Assembly (NCBI GenBank): GCA_020091685.1
Contig: CM034607.1
Span: 35,628,429-35,692,428 of the forward strand
Reading direction: 5' to 3'
Source of the DNA: Lutjanus erythropterus
Taxonomy: Eukaryota > Chordata > Actinopteri > Lutjaniformes > Lutjanidae
DNA: 64,000 bases
Numbering within the stretch: the stretch's first letter is position 1; each line of letters opens with the position of its first letter. The position numbers and the translations under genes are program-made. Positions 11,641 through 22,225 of this stretch are shown here, one piece after another. The notes beneath the pieces are model-generated. The model had not been told where the DNA came from and did no database searches. It saw only the letters and a program-made list of their open reading frames with translations.

Positions 11641-12283
11641 ACAACAACAATATACGAGGTATAACAAACTTGTTATGAATAACAGCCTATTGCTATGGAC
11701 GCAATTCTGATTAAAACTTTGTACCACATTATGGATTTTTAATAATTTATAATTAATAATTTAATAAACGGGGAAAAGTACACTGGGTGGGTCATTATTG
11801 CTAAATATATCCCAACAGGGTGGTGCAGGACAGGTCTTGAAGCACACTGATGACCTGCTCACTGTACATTATCTCCTACATAAACAGTTTAAAATATGTT
11901 TAGGGCTACAACTAATGTTTATTTTCACCATCCATTAATCTGTAGATTATTTTCTTGATTAATTGATTATTAGTTGGTCCATAAAATGCCAGAAACAAAA
12001 ACAATGTCAAAATGTCATAAAAAAATATCCGTGAATACATTTTTAATTGGTCAAAGTCTTAACAGCAATTAATCGATTAATGATTAATCATTAACATCCT
12101 TACATCCAAGTGTGTTACCGTAGTGCTTTGTTTTTTAGTTGTATGTCATGTTTTCATTGGCCTGTTTGTGATCAGATCACCTGATTGGCTACTACAATGC
12201 AGACGAAAGGCTATTATATTGGATATTAATTAAAACTGTGCTCATTTCTCAACTATGAGTTTAGAAGTAACTTAGTAGATTAC

Positions 12284-12410
12284 ATCTTGTAATGAATACT
12301 TAAGTACAAGTAAAAGTACATACCTGGAAATTTACTCATAAAAGTATAAATACCTAAAAAAAAGACTTAATTACAGTAATTTGAGTATTTGTAAATAATT
12401 ACTTTCACTC
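12284..12410. mobile_element. hAT-type MITE remnant in gene 2 intron 1
   Basis: The words AATACTTAAGTACAAGTAAA, TTTACTCATAAAAGTA and TTTGAGTATTTGTAAA belong to a fish hAT family rich in 'TACTTAAGTA'. Related pieces occur near 44157-44984, 45485-45600, 51830-51915 and 55200-55340. Ends are too eroded to place. Confidence 0.5.
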
Positions 12411-12944
12411 CTGGTGTCTACAGTGGTGGTCTGCCACTCATGTTCCACTAACACAAGTCATTTCCTAACAGCAGGTTGACAACCAGTTACACATTCAGTG
12501 TATTTTGGAAAATGATAAATAATATGCTATGCATATGCTTTGTTAATGAGTTTAATGTGTTTTAATATTGTGTGATTGAGTTCTACTCATAAATTAAACA
12601 TAGTCAGGCTAGCTGCGGTGGCTAGGCTAACGACAAGCTCCAGTATTAGCTTTGGATACATTGCCTATCACATAGGAAATTAATTTGTATGCGCATTGGG
12701 GTGACAATCTGATAATGGCCTAACTTTTGAATGGTACTTGCTGTCTGGAGATGACGTGCCAGTTAGGGCTGGGTATTGTTTATAAAATTATGACACCTGT
12801 ATCCATACCAATTACCGTAATGTCATACAGATACCAGTAGAGTACTTCATTTGATATCCACCATGTAAATATTAATTTTAATAAGTAAAATTTGAATAAG
12901 TATAGGAAATTAAAGTTTTCTATGATGTATATTATTCTCCATAG

Positions 12945-13406
12945 ATGTCCAGCAGCTGTTGGTGAGTAAAGAAGAGGTTCGCCCTGTGCAGCAGGATTGG
13001 AGCCCCAGTCTGGACCAGGAGGATCCACCAGAGCTGCCACACATTAAAGAAGAAGAGGAGGAACTCTGGACCAGTCAGGAGGGACAGCAGCTTCGAGGGT
13101 TGGAAGATGCTGACATCACCAAGTTCACAATCACTGCTGTAACTGTGAAGAGTGAAGAGGATGATGATGAAGAGAAACCTCAGTTCTTACAGCTTCATCC
13201 AAGACAAACTGAAGATATTGGCGATCCAGAACATGTGAAATCAGAGTCTGATGGAGAGGACTGTGGGGGATCTGAAGCAGCCATGAACTTTAATCCAGAT
13301 AGTTGTTTACAAATGGCTATTCGTGACAAGACATCACACTCCTCCGAACCTGAAACACAAACTACTGGACACTTTTCTCAGCCAGAAGACCAATTACACA
13401 GAGCAG
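12945..13406 (+). CDS. Zinc-finger gene 2, acidic cassette exon
   Basis: This internal exon runs 462 bp (154 codons), phase 1 at both ends. The acceptor is CTCCATAG and the donor GCAG|GTTTGT. It encodes VQQLLVSKEEVRPVQQDW, IKEEEEELWTSQEG, VKSEEDDDEEK, VKSESDGEDCGG, a serine-rich stretch, then QTTGHFSQPEDQLHRA. No fingers are present. SUMO-type sites (IKEE, VKSE twice) are followed by acidic residues. The last ~50 bp derive from exon 1 sequence read in another frame. Because the exon is symmetrical it can be skipped: with it the protein is 727 residues, without it 573. Confidence 0.85.
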
Positions 13407-14431
13407 GTTTGTACAGTTTCATTGTTATTCTCACTTTAAACTGCTGAGAAACCACCTGCCACTAAAATAGTTCAATTTCTTAATTGTTATATGCACAGCA
13501 ATTACAATGAGCCATTGCAACGAAATTCTTAGTTTTCAGCTCCCTCCAATAATGCTCATACAAATTGTGTATAAAGACAAAAACATAAGTAAAAATGAGA
13601 ATCTCAGACATAAATAGAAAGAAGGAGAGATCCACACACCAAAAGTGATGTTTTGAGCTGCATGCTCTTCCTCAGACTGCTTCTAAGACATAGCAGATAT
13701 CTGAAAATGCGTGTGGGAATTTCCAGATGTGTGTGGAGTCTTTTTTTTACCACTTGTTACTGACATGAACACAGTAAAAGGGGTCAATACAACAAACTGA
13801 TTTCAAGCCAACAGTTGACTAGTCAGTGCACATTTTGATATTTTGTTAATTATTAAAATGTATGTTTTCGGGGCACAAAGCACGCCACCTGTTAAAAGCT
13901 ACCGGAAAAAGGGTGATAACTTTGTTGGTCCAATCAGCAAGCAGACTGAACATATTATTAATTTATTTCAACTGAGTGTAACCTTGTTCTTCAATAAATA
14001 ACTTCCAACTTAAGAAGAATGCTCAACAAATACTTGCAGACTTATCAAAATGATGGATGATGTATCCTTGCAAACTGACTCGCCAAGTTACAAACTTGCT
14101 CCTGAACAGCTTCATGCCTCCTGTCTCCACCTGTTTTGATTGTCCCCAGTGTGAGAATCCTGTGGGAACTGCTGTAATGTTGTAGATTGAATAAAGAAAC
14201 AAACCTTGTTATTTGAACTCAGAAATAGACTAAAATGAGCATGGAATCCCAGCTGCCTTGATCACAGTCATTTTATGGTATTACTGTTCTGATGAAATGC
14301 AAAGTGCATGTAATTTGTTAAAATATGTTATTGAAAATGCAACATTTACCCACACAATCAAGAAAGTAGTGATGTCAGTAATTTAAATTACAGTTTTCTA
14401 AAATGTATATGCATTTCATTTTTCTCCACAG

Positions 14432-16071
14432 ACACCCAGGATCTGTTGATGAGTAAAGAAGAGTTTCCCCTTGAGAAGCAGGAGAGAAGTCCACATCTGA
14501 TCCAGAAGGACCAATCAAAGCTGCCACACATTAAAGAGGAACAAGAGGAACTCTGGACCAGTCAGGAGGGAGAGCAGCTTCAAAGGCTGGAGGAGGCTGA
14601 TATCTCCAAGTTCAAATTCATTCATGTCCCTGTAAAGAGTGAAGAAGATGATGATGAAGAGAAATCTCAGTCCTCATTCAGACCTGTCCCTGTGAAGAGT
14701 GAAGATGATGAAGAGAAACCTCAATTTTCACAGCTTCATCAAAGACAAAGTGAAGAGAACAGGGATGCAGAACACATAAAAACAGAAGCCAATGAAGAGG
14801 GCTGTAGAGGACCAGAACCAGCCAGGAACTGTAATTCACATTTACAACCAGCTTCTTATGATGAGACATCAGACTCCTCTGAACCTGAGACTGATGACAG
14901 TTGTAATTGGGAGGAGAACAGGGAGACTCAGTCAGTGTTGTGTAATACCAGAAAAACATCAGTTCGCTCATCTGAATGCACTGCAGCCTCTGGTGAAAAG
15001 GGACATCTACAGAAACAGAAAGGAATCAAAACAAGAAGCAAATCATTTAGTTGCTCGGTTTGTGGTAAAAGGTTCACACAGCGTGGAAGTCTGGATAGAC
15101 ACTTGACTGTTCACACAGGGGAGAAACCATTCAGTTGTTCAGTTTGTGGTAAAAAGTTCACACAACGTGGAACTCTGAATCGACACTTGACTGGTCACAC
15201 AGGGGAGAAACCATTTAGTTGTTCAGTTTGTAGTAAGACATTCGCACAACAGGGAACGCTGAAACGCCACTTGACAAGTCACACAGGAGAAAAACCATTT
15301 AGTTGTTCAGTTTGTGGTAAGAGATTTGGAGAAAAGGGGCATCTGAGGCGGCACCTTATCATACACACAGGAGAGAAACCATTTAGTTGTGATGTTTGTG
15401 AAGAAAGATTTGCACAAAAGGAACACATGAGACAACACTTGACTGTCCACACAGGGGAGAAACCATTAAGTTGTTCAGTTTGTGGCAAAATGTTTACACA
15501 TCGTGGAACTCTTAATCGACATATGATTGGTCACTCAGAGGAGAAACCATTCAGTTGTTCATTTTGTCATAAAGGATTTATTGACAAAGGAAACCTGAAA
15601 AAACATATGACCATCCACACAGGGGAGAAACCATTCAGTTGTTCAGTTTGTGGTAAAAAGTTTGCACACCATGCAAGTATGAAAATACACTTATTAATCC
15701 ACACAGGTGAGAAACCATTTAGCTGTTCAGTTTGTGGTAAATGGTTTCCACAACGTGGAGCTTTGAATCGACATGTGCCTCTTCACACAGGGGAAAAACC
15801 ATTCAGTTGTTCAGTTTGTGATAAAGTATTTGCAGAAAGGGGATATCTGAGACGACACATGAGAATCCATACAGGTGAGAAACCATTTAGTTGTTCAGTG
15901 TGTGGTAAATGGTTTACACAACGTGGAGCTCTGAATCGACACTTGTCTGTTCACTCAGGGGAGAAACCATTCAGTTGTTCTGTTTGTGGCAAAGATTTTG
16001 GAGAAAAGGGATGTCTAAGACGACACATGAGAATCCACACAAGGGAGAAACCTAAGATACAGCACTCATGA
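14432..16071 (+). CDS. Zinc-finger gene 2, terminal exon with 12 C2H2 fingers
   Basis: The acceptor CTCCACAG precedes TQDLLMSKEEFPLEKQER, the acidic region (IKEE, two VKSE copies, IKTE) and the pre-array spacer ending KGHLQKQKGIKTR. Twelve fingers follow with mostly TGEKPF linkers. Helix residues -1/2/3/6 are QGSR, QGTR, QGTR, EGHR, QEHQ, HGTR, DGNK, HASI, QGAR, EGYR, QGAR, EGCR. Fingers 7, 9, 10 and 11 match gene 1 at all four positions, while others differ, so the two proteins should prefer related but not identical DNA. The protein is predicted nuclear. It ends TREKPKIQHS and TGA; AATAAA occurs at 16106. Confidence 0.94.
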
Positions 16072-16664
16072 TAAAAGTTTCACTTGGACTGATGAGAGCT
16101 CCAGAAATAAATGAACCAGCACAGATGATTGTTGAGCCAATTTCTTCCAGCAGGATTAACATTCCGATGGCAAGAGTTGGTTTGACTTCGAAAATTGTAC
16201 AAAATAAGTCGTACTGAAGCTTGTCAGCAAAATGTGAAGCCACATGATCAGTTAAATTTTGTTTTTATTTTTGTATGCATGTTTGTTTCCCTAGCTTTTT
16301 ATTTGCGCAATATGAGTAATTATGGCAAAAATATGATCTTGATGGTTTTTCCAATATTTATCAGTAGCAATATTTATCACAATATATAGTTTAATAATAT
16401 TGGAAGTTTGATGATTATTCAGATAATGACTGAAGCATGAAAAAAATACAAGGTTCATTGGTTAAATTTAGAATGTGGTTTGTTAACATAACAAATAATG
16501 CATTAACTTAAAACAGAATAATACACAAGAGTTAAAAAGATACATTGAATAACACATTGATACTAGGTCTGTGACAGTATGGATATTATCTTATCCCAAC
16601 AGAAAGGCAATGTGTTCTACTGGATGGTGGTTTACGATGACTGCTCGAATATTCACATACTACT

Positions 16665-17010
16665 GGACTTCCTTGAAGGATACTGTTATAAGAGTAGTGT
16701 AGCTTCTTTAGGGCAGAGCATAATGTAGGTGCATTGATTGTGTGATTGAGATAGTAAGGGAGGGTGATCGGAAGACCGAGAGTGACAGTGCTGTTAGCAG
16801 AGCATGTCTTGTATTTCCAAACTGCTGGAAAAGTGAAGGGACTTGGCCCCAAAATAAACTGAGCAGGGAAGATCAACAATAATGTTACTTTTGTACATGC
16901 AATGTTAGTTACGATGCACTTGTGTTCCTTTCAGAAGCTTTGTAATCAAGCCTTGAACTGCAGTGTCTTTTGATGGAGATGTGATAAAATAAATCAATCA
17001 TGGTAAGTCC
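16665..17010 (+). repeat. Gene 2 3' flank block, paralogous to 7320-7660
   Basis: The block starts TTGAAGGATACTGTTATAAG and follows the same landmark order as the gene 1 flank, including TGTGTGATTGAG and the closing AAGCTTTGTAAT and GTGTCTTTT words. It supports a duplication unit extending at least 0.9 kb past the stop codon. Confidence 0.6.
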
Positions 17011-18606
17011 AACACTGAATGTCCTCTGTGGTTACTTATCCTTCTGTGTTGAAAGATGTTGTTATTAGCATGTTGTTAGCCATCCTCTGCCAATCCCAAG
17101 ATGCCTTGGGTTGAATCTGTCCACCAATCAGGGGCTGTGTTCCATACTTGTTGTGTTTGACAGCACTCATCTTAATGTGTGGTTCAGTGGAATAACATGG
17201 GACTGACTGGTCACAGGAAAAAAAAGAAAAACACTTTCTGTTGTGTTACCCTCTAAATATCAATAATGTCAAGTTAATGTGTTAATGAAGTCTCTAACTT
17301 TTGTCTGTGTTGCTGAACTATGGAAACTGGACAGCCACCTCTCAGTCTGTCTGTGCCTTTCTCTGTGTTCTATGACTTTGTGGCCAACAAAAGTGAGACT
17401 GAAATACAACTATTTATTATGTTTGATAAATGCCAACGTGAGACAATGTTCACCATAAAGCTTGTGAACATGCATTCATAGGCACATGCATGAAATGAAA
17501 CTTTCATACTGTCTCTCTGCCCATAATAGATATTTACAGACTGTGTGACTGTCCAAAAATTAATTGCATGTTTATGATTGGGTAGACAAGCTCATAGCGC
17601 CATTTGAATGGGCCAGAGACATCAAATTTCAGCTTTTATGGACAAAATATTTGTCATGGGTGGGCGTGTTCCTGGACCCACCTAGCTGGCTACTTTTGCC
17701 CACCAGCTGGCTGCTCAAGCCATGTACATCCAAACTGTGTTGTTGGAAATACTCAGACTCTGGAATCTCCTATTGTAAAATAAAGTTAGAACTGAAGTGA
17801 CAAAGAGTAAAGTGAGACAGTGACTGATTTAGTAACCATGACAGGTCAGACTGTATTTATACCGTTTCTACACCAAAAGTAGCTTGTATATGCAGGGTTT
17901 TTTTTTTAATGCAGGTCATGTATTTATGCATTTGCCATTCTTCTGATGAAATCCCAATATTTATTGCTTTATTGCTTTATTTATTGCTCCAGCTGGCTGT
18001 AAGATAGCTGCAGTAATTTGACAACAACAAACAAGTCCTCCACTGTAAGTTGATCAAGTGTTTATAATTCTGTCAGTCTACTGCTAAAAGATTATTTATG
18101 TTTACTTATACAACTTATAAGCAGACACTTACTCATTTAACATTCAGCATTAACTTGAACTCTAATTAATGTGACACAGGCAAACAAATTATTCTGTTAA
18201 TTCTTATGAAGGCTCAGAATAGAAATTTCAAAGGACACTGTGGCTGTAGCATTGTTAGAGGAGCCAGTATTTGAAGTGAGCCTGTTTACTTAATTTCTGA
18301 TGAATGTTGTGGTAATTTTGTGATTTATTTCACTAAATATTTTTTTTTTCTTTAATGCTTTAATCTGTCTCTTTTGTATGACAATATAAGTTCACAAAAT
18401 TACAATGAAATGGCTTTGCTGGCTGGGCTCTGCTGTGTCTTTTGCAGGACACTTACACAAATAGAATACAGGTAGAAATCAGTACTTTAAAATGTAATTA
18501 TTCTCTACAGTGTGAGAGACATAATTTAGCAGAATTCTCAAGTACTGCAGGAATATCTCCTTAATGACAGGTATGATGATCTTTTGATCTTTTTGATCCC
18601 TGTTGT
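17011..18606. other. Gene-free spacer after gene 2
   Basis: I see no gene. Short open frames lack family motifs or coding bias. The last ~150 bp, around the CTCF-type motif, align with 9040-9180 after gene 1, so this spacer is paralogous to the gene 1 spacer with large indels. Confidence 0.55.
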
Positions 18607-18623
18607 CCACTAGATGGCAGCAG
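18607..18623 (+). promoter_or_regulatory. Candidate CTCF site, spacer between genes 2 and 3
   Basis: CCACTAGATGGCAGCAG is identical to the 17-mer at 9058 and in the same orientation. Flanking sequence such as AGTGTCTCAC, CTACA-TCAGAAA and CATTTCTG-TGATTTTTGTG is also shared, so the site was copied with the gene unit and its core stayed intact while the surroundings drifted. Confidence 0.55.
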
Positions 18624-19519
18624 TGTCTCACTGTGCTACACTCAGAAACAGGTAAATACAACTTTTTCACTTTTTCTTCTTAACATTTCTGCTGATTTTT
18701 GTGTCATTTATTAATTTGTGTTCAAGGACCAGCTCAGAATTCAGGACTTAATAACATTTTTCTGTTATTAAATGAATAATATTCTTGGGTTATCATTATG
18801 ATACATTCACACACGCATTGTATTTTGAGGGGGCAGGATTAACCCTCTGTGGAGACTTTGGCAAAATGTGCATTTAATAACTGCAACTGCATTTTATTTG
18901 AAAATGCTTTGGTGAAATTTAAAATCATTTATACCACATTAAACAGCTGGAACCCCTTCAATCATGCAATCACAGAAATGTTGGAATGATTCATAAACAT
19001 AAACTGCTCCTACCATGTAAATTGCATATTTGTATGAAATACACATTTATATGCTCAGAATTGGACAAATTTCTGGTTCATTTTTGCTCCTCTTCAGGAA
19101 ATAGTTGTCCTTTCCTGCAGGGCTCATTGTCTGATCCTACTTTGCACAGCCTTAAAGGCTGTTGCACAAAGATCAGCCTTTTCTGTTCTGTTTCAAACAT
19201 ACAAAGCTACAAAGCTGACATATCTGTCAAACAGTGTGCATCCATTTATTTTCATCGTAAATTAGAAAATGGGCCACTCAGAACCCTACTGAGGACAAGA
19301 TTTGGCACCAGGGCTGAGTATCACTGTTTTACACACTTATCCCAAAGACTAAAACACATTTGGTTTTAGTATGTCACATCTAAATACAGAACAAATTCAT
19401 ACTGATGCAGCACAGCTGATTAACACTAAAGCTATATATTTAATTTATTGATTTATATTTATATTTAATGTTTTGATTTATTTTAACAAAATAATTATAA
19501 TCAGAGGGTTGGCCACTTT

Positions 19520-20057
19520 TATTTTGAAAATCAAGAAGGAAGCGTTACCTGGTAACGGAGGCGGTCGCTCATACAGCGGCTAACAACGTATCTGTGGGCT
19601 AACGTGTTAACTTTTTCCGTTAAATATCGTGTGAGTTATTATCAGACCAGATGAAAGTGGAGCAGCAGAGTCTGTATTAGTGGATAAACTTGTTGAGGAG
19701 GACTTTGTGTAAACTTTCAGGACTCTTCTCCTGTTAGGAAAGAATGCTAAAGGAACTTAGCTTAGCCTGCTGCATGAACTAGACGGAGACGGAGTTCGGC
19801 CTCGTAGGGCTGGTTGGAGCAGCTTTAACAGAGACCAAACTGTGTTTCTCACAGATAAAGCTCTCTGAATAGACTCTGTGATGTTCCCCGTATTTGAAAT
19901 GTTTCTATCTGAATGATCTCCGGGTGTCCGGCGAAGCTAAGGAAGCTAATTTAGCTTGGAAATAGATGGAGCCGAATGGGGTCTAATTTATGAACACAGC
20001 GCACACCAGAGAGGCCAAACTGATTTTAACGGCTTGTGTCTGGAGGATAAAGTCAAA
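19520..20057 (+). promoter_or_regulatory. Gene 3 promoter and 5' leader block
   Basis: The block is paralogous to the gene 2 leader: AAAATCAAGAAGGAAG, TGGTAACGGAGGCGG, CAGCGGCTAACAACG, GTTGAGGAGGACTTTGTG, CTTAGCCTGCTGCATG and AATGGGGTCTAATTTATGAA. A longer in-frame extension upstream of the MSK start exists (from 19956), but the paralogs do not share it as an open frame, so I treat it as untranslated. Confidence 0.6.
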
Positions 20058-20139
20058 ATGTCCAAAGCAGAGAACGAGGAGGAACAACACAAACTACTGA
20101 CTGCTGTTTACAACCCTGATGTCCAGTCACACAGCGCAG
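20058..20139 (+). CDS. Zinc-finger gene 3, exon 1 (short form)
   Basis: Encodes MSKAENEEEQHKLLTAV, then YNPDVQSHSA, ending GCAG|GTTTGT in phase 1. It has the same internal deletion relative to full exon 1 as gene 2, so genes 2 and 3 share that derived state. The join to 21399 is in frame. Confidence 0.83.
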
Positions 20140-21398
20140 GTTTGTATAGCTTCTTAAGTATTATCACATGGCTGGATTCTGACTGGTCGGTTATAGCACT
20201 GTAAGGTCTCTATAGCAGGACAGACCGTTGCTATGGACGCAGTTCTGATCGTAGACTTTGGATGAGTTATAAAAATTCTTTTAAAAATAATATTTTATGC
20301 CAAATTATTATTTTATTACGCAAGTAGACATGTAATAAGCTGGATAATTTACCTTCTTATTGCAAAATATGTCCTGACAGCGTGGTGCAGGACAGGACAT
20401 GAAGCACCCTGATGACCTGCTTGCTGTGCATTATCCCTTTTATGAACTCTTTTGTATCTTCATAGGAATGTAAGAATAATGGTTTTACATGTGCATGGAA
20501 CATGAGCATGGAATCTGTTTACGGCATTTCTGCTCAGACGAAATAGAAAGCTGATGATATGCTTGTTTGTTGTTGTTGTTGTTGTTGTTGATTTCCTAAT
20601 ATATCAGGCTTCATTCAGACTGCCAGCAAATCAGATTTGTTTGTGAAATTAGATCTTCAAGACAGACTGTTCCACTTCAAGTGATGCAGATCTGATTTGT
20701 AATTCCAGACATCTAGTTAATAGGATCAGACCCTAAATGTAACATGTTGGTACCATTTGATTGGGCAAATCCTAGTTGTGATTTTTTAATTCATATACAT
20801 CCGTGGGTATCCATTTTAAACCACCTCCAATTGTGGCTTGGATCAGATTTACCAGAAATCAGTCCCTCCAGGATTTCATGGGCTGATTTTGCTGTTCTCA
20901 AAAACTGCAATGCATGTTTAGGCATTTTGCAATGCAGTTGTTTGAACAAATTTTTTTATTTGATTTTTTTCAATGTATATTTCATTAAAGAACAAAAGCA
21001 GCATGTTCCGTCATTGACATTACATGACATTTGCATGGGGGACTGTGATTGGTTACAATTGAATTTGCGGTGATTTGACAAAACTCTAAGGTCATGCAGA
21101 ATGCACAGATTTGTTGATATTTTTTTTTGTTGTTGTAACTGACTGGAGGGACTGAAAAATTGCATTGTGTGTTTGTTTGTTTGTTTGTGTGTTTGTTTTT
21201 TGCTGTTAAGACTTCATAAAATCAATCAGGATAAAATCTTGACTTGCCAGTAAACAGATTTGGTCTGACCATCTAAACAAGGCATAAAATGTGCAACATT
21301 TCTTCACACATTGAAGGAAGTAACAGTGTCAGAGGTTGAAATGTTGATAGGAAATGGCACTTTTCTAAAACATGTATGTGTTTCATTATTCTCCACAG

Positions 21399-21884
21399 AC
21401 ATCCAGCAGCTGTTGGTGAGTAAAGAAGAGGTTCCCCCTGAGCAGCAGGAGTGGAGCCCCAGTCTGGACCAGAAGGACCCACCAGAGCTGCCACACATTA
21501 AAGAGGAACAGGAGGAACTCTTGGCCAGTCAGGAGGGAGAGCAGCTTCGAAGGCTGGAGGAGGGTGATATCTACAAGTTCACCTTCACTCCTGTCACTGT
21601 AAAGAGTGAAGATGATTATGAAGAGAAATCTTACCCCTCACAGCTTCATCAGAGTCAAACAGAAAAGAACAGAGATGCAGAACATCTGAAAACAGAAGCT
21701 GATGGAAAGGACTGTGGAGGATCAGAGCCAGACAGGAATTTTTATCCCGACAATCGTTTACATCCAGATACTCATGATGAGATGTTAGACTCCTCTGAAC
21801 CTGAGACTGATGACAGTTGTGATTGGGAGGAAACACAGACTACTAGACGCTGTTGTCAACAGGGAGTCCGATTACACAGAGCAG
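21399..21884 (+). CDS. Zinc-finger gene 3, acidic cassette exon
   Basis: This 486 bp exon (162 codons) is phase 1 at both ends. The acceptor is CTCCACAG and the donor GCAG|GTTTGT. It encodes IQQLLVSKEEVPPEQQEW, IKEEQEELLASQEG, VKSEDDYEEK, LKTEADGKDCGG and ETDDSCDWEE, then TTRRCCQQGVRLHRA. The end again matches exon 1 nucleotides out of frame. It has no fingers. The next plus-strand acceptor of the family is at 33660, across an 11.8 kb intron full of transposons. If that splice fails, this exon would be followed by intron sequence and a short truncated acidic protein would result. Confidence 0.83.
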
Positions 21885-22225
21885 GTTTGTACAGTTTCAT
21901 TGTTATCCACACTTTAAATTGCTATTCTCTGCCTCACAACCAATATACATGCATGTTTAAACAGCTGGCAAACAGGTAAATTTGGTAGAGGAGATTAATG
22001 GGACCTGTCATGACCGCAGCACAGTTAGTAACAGTGTGTTGTAAATTGCTTGAGTGTTACAAGAGAAAAGGTCCGTCTAGCAACAAACCAAACACTTATG
22101 TCCCGGGCCTAAAAGCAAGGCACAGTCGCAGAAGTTTGAGTGTTTTTAATTCCAGCATCTAATGTCCTAATGAAAACTGTCAATGAAGACTCTTGTCACC
22201 GACTAAGATTTAACCCTTTGACTTC

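Noticed and set aside
18986-19369. 127-codon open frame upstream of gene 3
   Set aside because: Its end overlaps sequence paralogous to the non-coding region before gene 2, where the frame is not kept.
19956-20057. Upstream in-frame start for gene 3 (MEIDGAEWG...)
   Set aside because: The paralogous leader in gene 2 has a stop in the matching frame, while the MSK start is shared by genes 2-5.
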